This document shows, one piece after another, positions 16,156-25,471 of a stretch of DNA of 64,000 bases. The notes beneath the pieces were generated by a model that made no database searches, was not told the origin of the DNA, and saw only the letters and a list, made by a program, of their open reading frames with translations. The first letter of the stretch is position 1. Each line of letters opens with the position of its first letter. Both the position numbers and the translations under genes were made by a program. Origin of the DNA: Herbiconiux moechotypicola (GTDB lineage: Bacteria; Actinomycetota; Actinomycetes; Actinomycetales; Microbacteriaceae); NCBI RefSeq assembly GCF_024979255.1, contig NZ_JANLCN010000006.1:1-64000 (forward strand), in the 5' to 3' direction.

Positions 16156-18570
16156 TCAGCCGGCCGACGGATCAGGGTCGTGCGGCCGGATGAACCTGCT
16201 CCACAGCCAGGTCGACACCGCCACCGCCGCGAAGCCGCCGGCGGTCACGAGCAACGGCAGCAGCACTCCCGACCCGGCCGCCTGCAGCAGGGCGGGAACG
16301 TAGAGCAACCCGAGCGCGGTGAACGCCGCGGATGCGGTGAGCAGCCAGGTGGCGGGCGACCAGTCGAGCAGGCGCCGGCCCGGCGAGTGGCCGATGGGCA
16401 CGATGAGGAAGGCCGCCGCGCCGAGCGACCCGAGGGCCGCCACTGTGGCGAACTCGGTGAGCGCCGACAGCACGAGGCCACCGCCGTCCATCGACCCGAG
16501 ACCGAGCGCCAGCAGCCAGGCGAGTGCCCCTGTCACCAGTAAGCAGAGCGACTGCACGACGGCGAGCAGCCCTCGCGCGGCACGGCCGGCCGTCTCGGCG
16601 AGGCCGAGCGCCGTGACCAGCCCGAACACGAGGGCCGGGTCGAGCTCGGCGAGCCGGGAGACGACGGCGCACACGGCGGTGACCACGAGCAGCCATGGCC
16701 GGATGCGCACCTCGGCGACGATGCCGAACACCCTCCGGGCCAGCAGCGCCGGCACGACCGCGCCCGCAACCCCCACGAGGGCGAGCGCGGCGAAGGCGGC
16801 GACCGCGAGCCGCAGGTAGGCGGGCTGACCGAACACCGGCCCGGAGAGCGTGACGATGGCGGCGGCTGCGGCCGTCGCGAGCGCCGCCCGGGCGAGGGGC
16901 CCGACGGTCACCTGCGGTGCCTGCTCGAACTCCACGGCGCTCCGGTTGCGCCCGGTGACTCGGGCGCCCCAGTGGCGCAGCGCGGTTCCGGATGCGGAGC
17001 CGCCGAAGGCCCCGACGGCGGCGGTGAGCAGGCGGCCGGGCAGTGCCACCAGCACGATGACGAGCGCGGCGACGGCCACCGCGGCGATCCAGAGCCCGTT
17101 GCCGGTGACCGAGAACACGGGTTCGAGCGCACCGGTGAAACGGGTGGCGTCGACCCACCCTCCCCCGGAGGAGCTGCCGCCATCACCGGAGCCCGATTCG
17201 GTGCCCGGCGTGGGCGAACCCGACCCGTCACCGGGTGTCGCCGGCGACGGGCCCGGCGCATCCGGGGCCGGGGCGGCCGGTGCTGAACCGTCGGCGGGAC
17301 TGGTCGCCGAGGGATCGGGGCCTCGGGTCGCCGTGGGCGTGGGGGTGGGGGAGAGCGTGCCGCTCTGGAACTGCACCATGGTGGCCGCGGACTGCACGCT
17401 CACGTTGCCCGCCGCATCCTGTTGCAGCACCGCCAGCCGGTACCGCCCCGCGGTGACCGTGCCCGCCGTGCAGGCCCACGATCCGTCACCGGCCACGACG
17501 ACGTCGCAGAGCACCTGCGCCCCGGCGAACACCGACACGGTCGCGCCGCTCTCGCCCGTGCCGGCGAACCGAGCGCCGCTCAACGGGAGGCGCGCCCCGC
17601 CCACGGGCGAACTGAGCCCGGGGGCCGCCGGCACCGTGGCGTCGACGGTGACGATCAGCGGCGCGCTCGAGGGCGAGGAGGCGCCGTCGCTGAACGAGGT
17701 GGACTGCGTGGCGGTCACGGCGTGCTCGCCGTCGGTGATGCCCTCGAGCGGGCAGGTCCAGGCACCGGTGGCGTCGGCGGTGGCGGTGCAGTCCGAGCCG
17801 GCGGTCGCGGCCGACACGGTGGCTCCGGGGTAGGCGGTGCCGCGCACCACGCCGTTCGTGAGCAGGCCGCGGGGCCCGCCGGTGACGACCGGGGCGGTGA
17901 GCACCCGTACGACCACCGTCGTCTCGATCGTGGAGTCGTCCGCCTGCTGCACGGCGCGGATCTGGGTGGACGGCGAGCTGGGGAGCCCGTCGATCGAGCA
18001 GCTCCACGTGCCCGACTCGCCGACCTCGACGATGCAGAACGGCTCGTCGCTGCCCTCGACGAGCACCTGCAGCGTGCTGCCGGGCTCGGCGCTGCCCTCC
18101 GCGATGACGGTGCCGGCGGTGAGCTCGCCGCCGGCGGGTGCGGTGATCACCGGTGGATCGGGGTCGGGTGCCGGCGGTTCGGTGGGGTCGGGGGTCGGCG
18201 ACGGGTCGGGGGTCGGGGTCGCGGGCTCCGTCGGCGTGGGACTCGGCGCGAGGGTGGGGTCGCCCGGGCCGCCGGGCTCGCCGGGCTCGACCGGGTCGGC
18301 GGAGGGCTCCGGTGTAGGCGTGGCAGTGGGGGTGGTGGTGGGAGTGGGGGTGGCCTCGGTCGCCGCCACGGCGACGGATGCGCGCGCGGGCGCGAGCTGC
18401 GTCGCCAGCGGAGAGAGCGCCACGGCCAGCACCGCCAGCGCGACGGCCGCCGCTCGGGTCGTTCGCGCCACGCGGCCGTTCGGGGTCGTGGCGGGGGTGC
18501 GGGATCGGCTGTCCGCGCCGTCGCGTCTCCGCGACGACGCCCCATTCCACCCGTTGCGTAGACCCGTCAC
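16156..18570 (-). CDS. Large Ig-repeat protein with polytopic C-terminal membrane domain
   Basis: 804 aa. Residues about 38-65 form a hydrophobic export signal or anchor, then a Thr/Pro linker (TPTPTTTPTATPTPEPS). Three bacterial Ig-like domains follow at roughly 140-222, 223-310 and 312-400, each with a paired Cys and a GTW or GSW strand (GTWSC, GAWTC, GSWAC). A second Pro/Ser/Gly linker runs to about 480. The last 310 residues hold about eight membrane helices, including LWIAAVAVAALVIVLVALPG. The N-terminus should lie outside the cell on a flexible stalk. The start is a GTG at 18570 behind GGAGTGAG. Function unknown; surface sensing or adhesion are guesses. Divergent from the TetR operon. 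Confidence 0.75.
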   Translation of the reverse strand: MTGLRNGWNGASSRRRDGADSRSRTPATTPNGRVARTTRAAAVALAVLAVALSPLATQLAPARASVAVAATEATPTPTTTPTATPTPEPSADPVEPGEPGGPGDPTLAPSPTPTEPATPTPDPSPTPDPTEPPAPDPDPPVITAPAGGELTAGTVIAEGSAEPGSTLQVLVEGSDEPFCIVEVGESGTWSCSIDGLPSSPSTQIRAVQQADDSTIETTVVVRVLTAPVVTGGPRGLLTNGVVRGTAYPGATVSAATAGSDCTATADATGAWTCPLEGITDGEHAVTATQSTSFSDGASSPSSAPLIVTVDATVPAAPGLSSPVGGARLPLSGARFAGTGESGATVSVFAGAQVLCDVVVAGDGSWACTAGTVTAGRYRLAVLQQDAAGNVSVQSAATMVQFQSGTLSPTPTPTATRGPDPSATSPADGSAPAAPAPDAPGPSPATPGDGSGSPTPGTESGSGDGGSSSGGGWVDATRFTGALEPVFSVTGNGLWIAAVAVAALVIVLVALPGRLLTAAVGAFGGSASGTALRHWGARVTGRNRSAVEFEQAPQVTVGPLARAALATAAAAAIVTLSGPVFGQPAYLRLAVAAFAALALVGVAGAVVPALLARRVFGIVAEVRIRPWLLVVTAVCAVVSRLAELDPALVFGLVTALGLAETAGRAARGLLAVVQSLCLLVTGALAWLLALGLGSMDGGGLVLSALTEFATVAALGSLGAAAFLIVPIGHSPGRRLLDWSPATWLLTASAAFTALGLLYVPALLQAAGSGVLLPLLVTAGGFAAVAVSTWLWSRFIRPHDPDPSAG

Positions 18571-18685
18571 CTCACTCCATTCAGCACGAGGTCGGCCCGG
18601 ATTCCAAGCCCGGAGCCGGTGTTTCGGGCGAATTCAGACCTTCGTGCTGGACGCGCGAGCGCCGGATCGGGCATACTGACGCAAC

Positions 18686-18701
18686 TGGGTCATCTGACCC
18701 A
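18686..18701. promoter_or_regulatory. Palindromic operator, probably for the TetR regulator
   Basis: TGGGTCATCTGACCCA is a 7-bp perfect inverted repeat with a 2-base centre. It lies 34 bases before the tetR-type ATG and just after a CATACT -10-like element at 18672-18677, a position where a bound repressor would block transcription. Ownership by the adjacent TetR protein is inferred. Confidence 0.6.
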
Positions 18702-18735
18702 CTTCTGTCCACTCCGACGGAGAGCCGGGGGAGCG

Positions 18736-19458
18736 ATGCCCAGGATGCCGGTCGCGGAGCGCCGCGCACAGCTGCTCCACGCCGCCTTCGTCGTGATCGC
18801 CCGCTCGGGGGTGGGCGGAGCGACCACGCGGGCCGTGGTCGACGAGGCGGGGATGAAGCTGGCGAGCTTCCACTACGCCTTCACCTCGCGCGAAGAGCTG
18901 CTCTCAGAGCTCGTCGAGGACGTGCTGCACGGCCAGGAGACCCTCCTCGACCTGCCGGCGCTCGACGCCCTCGACGGTCCCGACGATCTGGAGACGCTGC
19001 TCGCGGTCGGCCTCCTGGGGTACTTCGAGGGAGTGCGTGCCGATCCGCTGCGCGAGCGGGCGATGTTCGAGCTCACCCAGTACGCCATGCGCACGCCGGG
19101 ACTCGAGCCGCTCGCCGCCCGCCAGTACGAGCGCTACCGCGCCCTGGCGAGGGCGGCGCTGGAGGAAGCGGCCCGCCGCGCCGGCCGTCGGTGGAGCCGC
19201 CCGGTCGACGAGATCGCCGGTCACCTCGTCGCCCTCACCGACGGCGCCACCCTCGCCTGGCTCGCCGACCCCGACGACACCCGCGCTCGCGCCACCCTCA
19301 CCTTCGCCGCCCGATCGCTGGCCGCGCTCGCCGCTCCGTACTCTCCCTCCACCCCGGCCGCTCTCCCCGATGCCTCCGCCACCTTCACCTCCGCCGCCCT
19401 ACCCTCCGCCGCCCCACCCACCCGATCCGGATCCACCGAGCAGAGGAGCCGCGCATGA
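18736..19458 (+). CDS. TetR/AcrR family transcriptional regulator
   Basis: 240 aa. The N-terminal helix-turn-helix spans about residues 5-50 (RRAQLLHAAFVVIARSGVGGATTRAVVDEAGMKLASFHYAF), with the TetR signature FHYAF at the end of the recognition helix. The rest is an alpha-helical ligand-binding domain, and the last 35 residues are a low-complexity Ala/Pro/Ser tail. GGGGGAG precedes the ATG at 18736. Its stop overlaps the MFS start (ATGA), so it heads a five-gene operon. It probably represses its own operon through the palindrome at 18686; the ligand is unknown. Confidence 0.92.
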   Translation: MPRMPVAERRAQLLHAAFVVIARSGVGGATTRAVVDEAGMKLASFHYAFTSREELLSELVEDVLHGQETLLDLPALDALDGPDDLETLLAVGLLGYFEGVRADPLRERAMFELTQYAMRTPGLEPLAARQYERYRALARAALEEAARRAGRRWSRPVDEIAGHLVALTDGATLAWLADPDDTRARATLTFAARSLAALAAPYSPSTPAALPDASATFTSAALPSAAPPTRSGSTEQRSRA

Positions 19459-20753
19459 CCGCCGCCCCCGATCCGCACCACCCGAACTCCGCAGTCCCCG
19501 CACCGGCGGCACCCGCCGCCCTCGCCGAACCCCTCCGCCGGGTCGGCGGCGCCTGGATCGCCCTGTTCGGCACCGCCTGGCTCGGCATCTGGATGGCGCA
19601 GCTCACACCGGTGCAGCTCCTGCTTCCCCTGCAGATCGAGCAGCGTCTCACCTCCTCGCACTGGACCGACTCCGTCGTCGCCTTCGGCGTCATCTCCGCC
19701 ATCTCGGGCGTCTTCGCCCTCATCGCGTTCCCCGTCACCGGCGCCCTCTCCGACCGCACCACCTCCCGCTTCGGCCGCCGCCGCCCCTGGATCGCCGCCG
19801 GCGCCCTCCTCTTCGCCGTCTCGCTGTTCGTGCTCGGGCTCCAGTCCGAACTCGTCGGCGTCGGCGTCTGGTGGACGCTCGCCATCCTCGGCTTCTGCGT
19901 GCTCTCCTCGGCGCTCACCGCCGCCATCTCCGACCAGGTGCCGGTCAACCAGCGCGGTCTCGCGTCGAGCTTCATCTCGGCCCCGCAGGCCGTGGGTCTC
20001 ATCCTGGGCGTCCTGCTGGCCACCACGCTCTTCACCGGCCAGTTCCTCGGCTACACCTCCATGGCGGTGCTGCTGGTGGTGCTCGTCGCGCCGTTCTGCC
20101 TCTGGATGCCCGACGCCCGCCTCGATCCCGCCGACCGGCCGCCGCTCACCCTGCGCGCGCTCGTCGAGAGCATGTGGGTGAGCCCCCGCGAGCATCCGGA
20201 CTTCGGCTTCACCCTCACCAGCCGCATCCTGGTGAACATCGGCAACGCCCTCGGCACCACGCTGCTGCTCTACTTCCTCATGTTCGGCCTGCACGACCCG
20301 AACGCCGAAGACGACCTGCTGCTGCTCATCGTCATCTACACCGTCTTCGTCGTGCTCTCCTCCATCGGCGCGGGCGCTCTCAGCGACCGGCTGGGGCGCC
20401 GCAAGCTGTTCGTGCTGCTCGCCTCGGTGCTCCAGGCGCTCGCGGCCCTGCTACTGGCCTTCGTGCCCGACCTCGGGGTCACCATGGTCGCCGCGGCACT
20501 CCTCGGCACCGGCTACGGGTGCTTCCTCTCGGTCGACCAGGCGCTCGCCACCCAGGTGCTGCCCGACCCGGCCTCCCGGGGCAAAGACCTCGGCATCATG
20601 AACATCGCCACCGCCGTGCCCCAGGCCATCGCGCCGCTGCTGGGCGCCGCGGTGGTCACCTGGCTGGGCGGCTTCCCCGCCCTGTTCCTGCTCTCGGCCC
20701 TGTTCGGCTTCGCCGGCGCGGCGGCCGTCTCGCGCGTGAGGAGTGTGCGGTGA
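19455..20753 (+). CDS. MFS transporter
   Basis: 432 aa with about 12 transmembrane helices. The MFS loop motif appears as GALSDRTTSRFGRRRPW between helices 2 and 3 and again as GALSDRLGRRKLF between helices 8 and 9. The layout resembles the GPH/SLC45-like sugar-transporter branch of MFS (SDRTTSRFGRRRPWI). The N-terminal 30 residues are Pro/Ala-rich and cytoplasmic. ATGA overlap with tetR upstream and GTGA overlap with the PLP enzyme gene downstream. Because a beta-glucosidase closes the operon, uptake of a glycoside or disaccharide is a reasonable inference. Confidence 0.9.
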   Translation: MTAAPDPHHPNSAVPAPAAPAALAEPLRRVGGAWIALFGTAWLGIWMAQLTPVQLLLPLQIEQRLTSSHWTDSVVAFGVISAISGVFALIAFPVTGALSDRTTSRFGRRRPWIAAGALLFAVSLFVLGLQSELVGVGVWWTLAILGFCVLSSALTAAISDQVPVNQRGLASSFISAPQAVGLILGVLLATTLFTGQFLGYTSMAVLLVVLVAPFCLWMPDARLDPADRPPLTLRALVESMWVSPREHPDFGFTLTSRILVNIGNALGTTLLLYFLMFGLHDPNAEDDLLLLIVIYTVFVVLSSIGAGALSDRLGRRKLFVLLASVLQALAALLLAFVPDLGVTMVAAALLGTGYGCFLSVDQALATQVLPDPASRGKDLGIMNIATAVPQAIAPLLGAAVVTWLGGFPALFLLSALFGFAGAAAVSRVRSVR

Positions 20754-22009
20754 CCATCACGATCGGCCTCGAAGCGGCGGCCGGGGCGCCCGCCGTCTGG
20801 CGCGACGAGCAGCGCTACTGGCGCGGTCTCACCGCCGCCACCGCGCACCTCGACCCGCCCGTGGCCGTCATCGGTCTCGAGGCGCTCGCCCACAACGCCC
20901 GCTCCATGCTCGACCGGGCGCACGGCCGACCCATCCGGGTGGCGTCGAAGTCGATCCGGGTGCGGGCGGTCCAGGATGCGGTGCTGGCGCTCCCGGGGTA
21001 CGCGGGTGTGCTCGCCTACACGCTGGCGGAGGCGCTCTGGCTCGCCGAGACGGTCGACGACGTGGTGGTGGGCTACCCGACCGCCGACCGCGAGGCGCTC
21101 CGCCGCCTCGTCGCCGACGAGCGGCTGCTCGTGCGGGTCACGCTCATGGTCGACTCCACCGCGCACCTCGACCTGCTCGACGCCACCGCGCCCGTCGCCT
21201 CGAGGGCGGGCGAGGTGCGGGTCGCGCTCGAGCTCGACGCCTCCTACCAGGCGCCCGCGCTCGGCCGACTGGGCGTGTGGCGCTCGCCCGTGCACACCCC
21301 GGCCGAGGCGCACTCGCTCGCCGTGGCGATCGCCCGGCGGCCGGGCGTGCGACTGGTGGGCATGATGGCCTACGAGTCGCAGATCGCCGGCGTCGGCGAC
21401 CGCCCGTCGGGCTCGCGCCTCCGTTCGGCCGTGATGGGCCGCGTCATCGGTCGGATGCAGACGGCCTCCTCCGCCGAACTCGCCGAGCGACGCGGCGCCG
21501 CGGTCGAGGCGGTGCGCACGGTCGCGCCGCTCGAGTTCGTCAACGGAGGCGGCACCGGATCGCTCGAGTCGACCTCGGCCGACCCCTCCGTCACCGAGAT
21601 CGCCGCCGGCAGCGGCCTGTTCGGCGGTCACCTCTTCGACACGTACTCCCGCTTCCAGCCCGCACCGGCCGCCGTCTTCGCGCTGCCCGTCGTGCGCAAG
21701 CCCACCCCGCGCATGGCGACCCTCCTCGGCGGCGGCTGGGTCGCATCCGGACCTCCCGCCCTCGACCGGCTGCCCGAAATCGTGTGGCCGCTCGGCACCC
21801 GGATGCAGGCGCGCGAGATGGCGGGCGAGGTGCAGACACCGCTGTCGGGGCGAGGGGCGGCGGCGCTCGCCGTGGGCGATCGGGCGTGGCTGCGGCACAC
21901 CAAGTCGGGCGAGCTGTCCGAGCACGTGAACGAGTTCCAGGTGGTCTCGGGCGGAGACGTCGTCGACGTCGTGCCGAGCTACCGCGGAGAGGGGAAGGCC
22001 TTCCTGTGA
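20750..22009 (+). CDS. PLP-dependent amino-acid deaminase/aldolase (D-threonine aldolase-like)
   Basis: 419 aa, alanine-racemase-type TIM barrel followed by a C-terminal D-serine-dehydratase-like beta domain. The PLP lysine is Lys67 in IRVASKSIRV, and the phosphate-binding region is EFVNGGGTGSLES. C-terminal HTKSGELSEHVNEF with VVDVVPSYRGEG matches the metal-binding end of this family. Characterised relatives cleave D-threonine-type beta-hydroxy amino acids or deaminate D-serine. The start GTG overlaps the MFS stop and its stop overlaps the next GTG. The natural substrate is unknown, and pairing with a sugar-acid-type oxidase is unusual. Confidence 0.85.
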   Translation: MTITIGLEAAAGAPAVWRDEQRYWRGLTAATAHLDPPVAVIGLEALAHNARSMLDRAHGRPIRVASKSIRVRAVQDAVLALPGYAGVLAYTLAEALWLAETVDDVVVGYPTADREALRRLVADERLLVRVTLMVDSTAHLDLLDATAPVASRAGEVRVALELDASYQAPALGRLGVWRSPVHTPAEAHSLAVAIARRPGVRLVGMMAYESQIAGVGDRPSGSRLRSAVMGRVIGRMQTASSAELAERRGAAVEAVRTVAPLEFVNGGGTGSLESTSADPSVTEIAAGSGLFGGHLFDTYSRFQPAPAAVFALPVVRKPTPRMATLLGGGWVASGPPALDRLPEIVWPLGTRMQAREMAGEVQTPLSGRGAAALAVGDRAWLRHTKSGELSEHVNEFQVVSGGDVVDVVPSYRGEGKAFL

Positions 22010-23316
22010 CGGCGTTGAACGGAACCTGGCGCAACTGGGCGCGCACCGAGAGCGTGAAACCGGTGCGGGTCGAGCGGCCCGCCACCATCGGCGCCGTGCA
22101 GCGGGCCGTGCTCGGGGCCACGCGGGCCGGTCTCCGCGTGAAGGCGGTCGGCGCGGGTCACAGCTTCACCGGGATCGCGGTGGCCGACGGCGTTCTGCTC
22201 GAGCTCGACGAGCTCTCGGGCATCGTGCGCGTCGACCGGGAGCGGCAGCGGGTGACCCTCCTCGGCGGCACCCGGCTGTTTCAGCTGCCGGCGCTGCTGC
22301 GGCCGCACGGGCTCGCGCTCGAGAACATGGGCGACATCGACCGGCAGTCGATCTCGGGCGCGATCTCCACCGGGACGCACGGCACCGGCGCGCGCTACGG
22401 CGGCATCGCCACCCAGGTCGTGGGCGTCACCCTGGTGACCGCCGACGGCGAGCTGCTCACGGTCGACGAGGAGTCGAACCCCGAGCTGCTGCCGGCCGTC
22501 GCGCTCGGGCTCGGGGCGCTCGGCGTGATCGTCGAGGTCACGCTGCAGTGCGTGCCCGCCTTCGTGCTCGAGGCCGTCGAGCGCCCGCTGCCGCTCGACG
22601 ACGTGCTCGAGCACCTCGACCAGCACAACGAGGCCGACCACTTCGAGTTCTACTGGTTCCCGCACACGAGCACCGCGGCGACCAAGACGAACACCCGTCG
22701 CGTGACGGGATCACCCACCCGCCCCCTGCATCCGGTGCGCGCGTTCGTCGACGACACCGTCATGGCCAACGGGGTCTACCGCGTCACCTGCGCGGCCGGC
22801 CGCATGGCGCCCGCCATCGTGCCGCGGGTCAACGCGCTCGCCGAGAAGCTATGGTCGAACCGCAGCTTCTCCGACCAGTCGCACCGGGTGTTCGTCACCA
22901 GCCGCACCGTGCGCTTCCGCGAGATGGAGTACGCGGTGCCTGCGGCCGACGTTCCCACGGTGCTGCGCGAGCTCGACGCGCTCGTCGAGAGCAACGGCTG
23001 GCGCATCTCCTTCCCCGTCGAGGTGCGCTTCGCGGCCCCGGATGCGCTGTGGCTGTCGACCGCATCCGGCCGGCAGAGCGGCTACATCGCCGTGCACCGC
23101 TACTTCAGAGAGAATCATCGGGAGTACTTCGAAGCCGCCGAGGAGATCATGACCCGCCACTCCGGCCGACCGCACTGGGGCAAGCTGCACACCCGCACGG
23201 CGGCGCACCTCGCCGAGGTGTATCCGCACCACGCCGACTTCGTCGCCCTGCGCGACCGGCTCGACCCGTCGCGGGCGTTCACGAACGCCTACCTCGATCG
23301 CGTGCTGGGGGAGTGA
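22006..23316 (+). CDS. D-arabinono-1,4-lactone oxidase/GULO-type FAD oxidase
   Basis: 436 aa, VAO/PCMH-fold flavoprotein. The FAD domain has VKAVGAGHSFTGIA with His52 placed like the histidine that binds FAD covalently in alditol oxidase, then GAISTGTHGTG. The C-terminal ALO domain ends PHWGKLHTRTAAHL, the family signature (HWGK). Relatives oxidise alditols or aldonolactones with oxygen, making hydrogen peroxide. No signal peptide, so cytoplasmic. GTG start overlaps the upstream stop; the TGATG junction leads into the GH1 gene. The operon context suggests oxidation of a polyol or lactone released from a glycoside. Confidence 0.9.
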   Translation: MTALNGTWRNWARTESVKPVRVERPATIGAVQRAVLGATRAGLRVKAVGAGHSFTGIAVADGVLLELDELSGIVRVDRERQRVTLLGGTRLFQLPALLRPHGLALENMGDIDRQSISGAISTGTHGTGARYGGIATQVVGVTLVTADGELLTVDEESNPELLPAVALGLGALGVIVEVTLQCVPAFVLEAVERPLPLDDVLEHLDQHNEADHFEFYWFPHTSTAATKTNTRRVTGSPTRPLHPVRAFVDDTVMANGVYRVTCAAGRMAPAIVPRVNALAEKLWSNRSFSDQSHRVFVTSRTVRFREMEYAVPAADVPTVLRELDALVESNGWRISFPVEVRFAAPDALWLSTASGRQSGYIAVHRYFRENHREYFEAAEEIMTRHSGRPHWGKLHTRTAAHLAEVYPHHADFVALRDRLDPSRAFTNAYLDRVLGE

Positions 23317-24773
23317 TGGCCGCCGCATCCGGCTCGTCCCGCGGCCCGTCGCGCGCCTCCCTTCCCGAGGAGCGCCGCGAGCGCGCCCGTGACCTCGCCT
23401 CCCGCCTGCCCGCCGGGTTCGAGCTCGGCGTCGCCACGAGCGCGTTCCAGATCGAGGGCGCCACCCATGAGGGCGGCCGGGGTGAGTCGGCCTGGGACGC
23501 GTTCACCGCGGTGCCCGGGCGCGTGATCGACGGCTCGACCGCCGACGTCGCCGCCGATCACTGGCACCGCATGCCGGAGGACGTGGAGCTGATGCGTCAA
23601 CTCGGCGTCGACTCCTACCGCTTCTCGTTCGCCTGGCCGCGCCTGCAGCCCGAGGGCAAGGGGGCGCTGCGGCGCGAGGGGGTCGACTTCTACGAGCGGC
23701 TGCTCGACCGGCTCGAGGCCGCGGGCATCCGGTCGTACGCCACGATCTACCACTGGGACACCCCGTCGGCGCTCACGGGCGGCTGGTTCTCGCGCGACAC
23801 CGCGCTGCGGTTCGGTGACCTCGCCCACGCGCTGGGGGAGCGGTTCGGCGAGCGCATCGACCGCTGGGCCACCATCAACGAGCCCGCGACCGTCACGCTG
23901 AACGGCTACGCGCTCGGGCTGCACGCCCCGGGTGCGACGCGCCTGTTCAACGCCCTGCCCGCGGCGCACCACCAGCTGCTGGCCCACGGCATCGGGGTGC
24001 AAGCGCTCCGGGCCGCGGATGTGCGGGGCGAGGTGGGCATCGTCAACGTGCACTCGCCCGTGGTTCCGGCCACCGAGTCGGAGCCCGACACGGCGTTCGC
24101 GGCGCTGTTTGACGTGCTGCACAACCGCATCTTCGAAGACCCGGTGCTGCTCGGCCGCTACCCGACGGCACCGGAGGGCTTCGAACCGCTGTTCTCCGCG
24201 CTCACCGAGGCCGATCCCGCCGATCTCGCGCTGATCGGCCAGCCACTCGACTTCTACGGGCTCAACTACTACATGCCCACGCGCATCGCCGCGGGCTCGG
24301 GCGGTGACGAGACGCCCGACGGATCGTCGGCCGCCATGGCCTCGCTGCCGTTCCACCTCGCGGAGTGGCCCGAGTTCCCCCGTACGGGCTTCGGCTGGCC
24401 GGTGGCCCCGGAGTTCTTCGGCGTCGCGCTCGCCGAACTGGCCTCGCGCTACGGCGACGCGCTGCCACCGGTGGTGGTGAGCGAGAGCGGGGCGAGCTTT
24501 CCGGATGCGGTGGAGCCCGATGGCGAGACGGGGGAGCGCCGGGTGCACGACGGGCGCCGCATCGACTACCTCGCCGCGCACCTGGAGGCCGTGCTGGCGT
24601 CGCCGGTCGACGTGCGCGGGTACCACGTGTGGTCGCTGCTCGACAACTTCGAGTGGGCGGCGGGCTACACGCAGCGGTTCGGGCTCGTGCACGTCGATTT
24701 CGCCGAGCCCACGCGCACGCGCACACCGAAGGACTCCTACCGCTGGCTGCAGCTGGTGGCCGACTCGCGCTGA
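23316..24773 (+). CDS. GH1 family beta-glucosidase
   Basis: 485-aa TIM-barrel glycosidase that cleaves beta-linked glucose or galactose with retention. FELGVATSAFQIEG begins the barrel. The acid/base is Glu189 in RWATINEP. The nucleophile is Glu390 in VVVSESGASF, where the usual TENG is SESG. YHVWSLLDNFEWAAGYTQRFG is the standard C-terminal block. The first 30 residues are an extra basic head. No export signal, so it acts on imported substrates, fitting the MFS gene three genes upstream. The ATG overlaps the previous stop (TGATG). Last gene of the operon. Confidence 0.94.
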   Translation: MAAASGSSRGPSRASLPEERRERARDLASRLPAGFELGVATSAFQIEGATHEGGRGESAWDAFTAVPGRVIDGSTADVAADHWHRMPEDVELMRQLGVDSYRFSFAWPRLQPEGKGALRREGVDFYERLLDRLEAAGIRSYATIYHWDTPSALTGGWFSRDTALRFGDLAHALGERFGERIDRWATINEPATVTLNGYALGLHAPGATRLFNALPAAHHQLLAHGIGVQALRAADVRGEVGIVNVHSPVVPATESEPDTAFAALFDVLHNRIFEDPVLLGRYPTAPEGFEPLFSALTEADPADLALIGQPLDFYGLNYYMPTRIAAGSGGDETPDGSSAAMASLPFHLAEWPEFPRTGFGWPVAPEFFGVALAELASRYGDALPPVVVSESGASFPDAVEPDGETGERRVHDGRRIDYLAAHLEAVLASPVDVRGYHVWSLLDNFEWAAGYTQRFGLVHVDFAEPTRTRTPKDSYRWLQLVADSR

Positions 24774-24860
24774 GCCGGGTGCGGGAGCCGGCGCCGCGCA
24801 TCCGTCGCCCTCTTGCTGTGAGCATGCCTCGGCAGCCGTGACCCCGCGCGGCGCAGCCGA

Positions 24861-24866
24861 TAGAGT
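24861..24866 (+). promoter_or_regulatory. Leaderless -10 element, lemA
   Basis: TAGAGT followed by six bases and the lemA ATG at 24873; no ribosome binding site is present. Confidence 0.5.
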
Positions 24867-24872
24867 GGCCTC

Positions 24873-25439
24873 ATGGAATGGCTGATCCCGGTTATCATCG
24901 TCGTCGCTGTCGTCGTCGTCATCGGCATCTACCTGTGGGCGACCTACAACTCCCTCGTCACGCTCAACGTGCGGGTCGACGAGGCCTGGAGCGACATCAC
25001 GGTGCAGCTGAAGCGCCGTGCCGACCTGCTGCCCAACCTCATCGAGTCGGTGAAGGGCTATGCCGCGCACGAGAAGGCGGTGTTCGAGAACGTCACGAAG
25101 GCGCGCGCCGAGACGCTCTCGGCGCAGGGCCCGGCCGAGGCGTCGGTGGCCGAGAACCACATGCAGACCGCGCTGAAGTCGATCTTCGCGGTCGCCGAGG
25201 CCTACCCCCAACTGCAGGCCAGCCAGAACTTCCTGCAGCTGCAGGCCGAGATCGTCGACACCGAAGACAAGGTGCAGGCCTCGCGCCGCTTCTACAACGG
25301 CGGGGTGCGCGAGCTCAACACCAAGATCAAGGTCTTCCCGAATAACATCTTCGCCCGCCAGCTGGGCTTCAGCGAGCGCGAGTTCTTCGAGGTGTCCGAC
25401 GTCGCGGCCATCGCCGAGCCGCCTCGCGTGCAGTTCTGA
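24873..25439 (+). CDS. lemA: LemA family protein
   Basis: 188 aa with one N-terminal membrane helix (IPVIIVVAVVVVIGIYLW, residues 5-22) and a long cytosolic or periplasmic four-helix bundle. The LemA hallmark YNSLVTLNVRVDEAWSDI is followed by LKRRADLLPNLIESVKGY and YNGGVRELNTKI near the C-terminus, then FPNNIFARQLGF. Function is not settled; the family is tied to membrane proteolysis. It sits 32 bases before htpX, a pairing seen in many bacteria. A TAGAGT element six bases before the ATG implies a leaderless mRNA. Confidence 0.94.
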   Translation: MEWLIPVIIVVAVVVVIGIYLWATYNSLVTLNVRVDEAWSDITVQLKRRADLLPNLIESVKGYAAHEKAVFENVTKARAETLSAQGPAEASVAENHMQTALKSIFAVAEAYPQLQASQNFLQLQAEIVDTEDKVQASRRFYNGGVRELNTKIKVFPNNIFARQLGFSEREFFEVSDVAAIAEPPRVQF

Positions 25440-25471
25440 CGCTGCGCGGCGACCCGTTCTAGTCGACCTCC

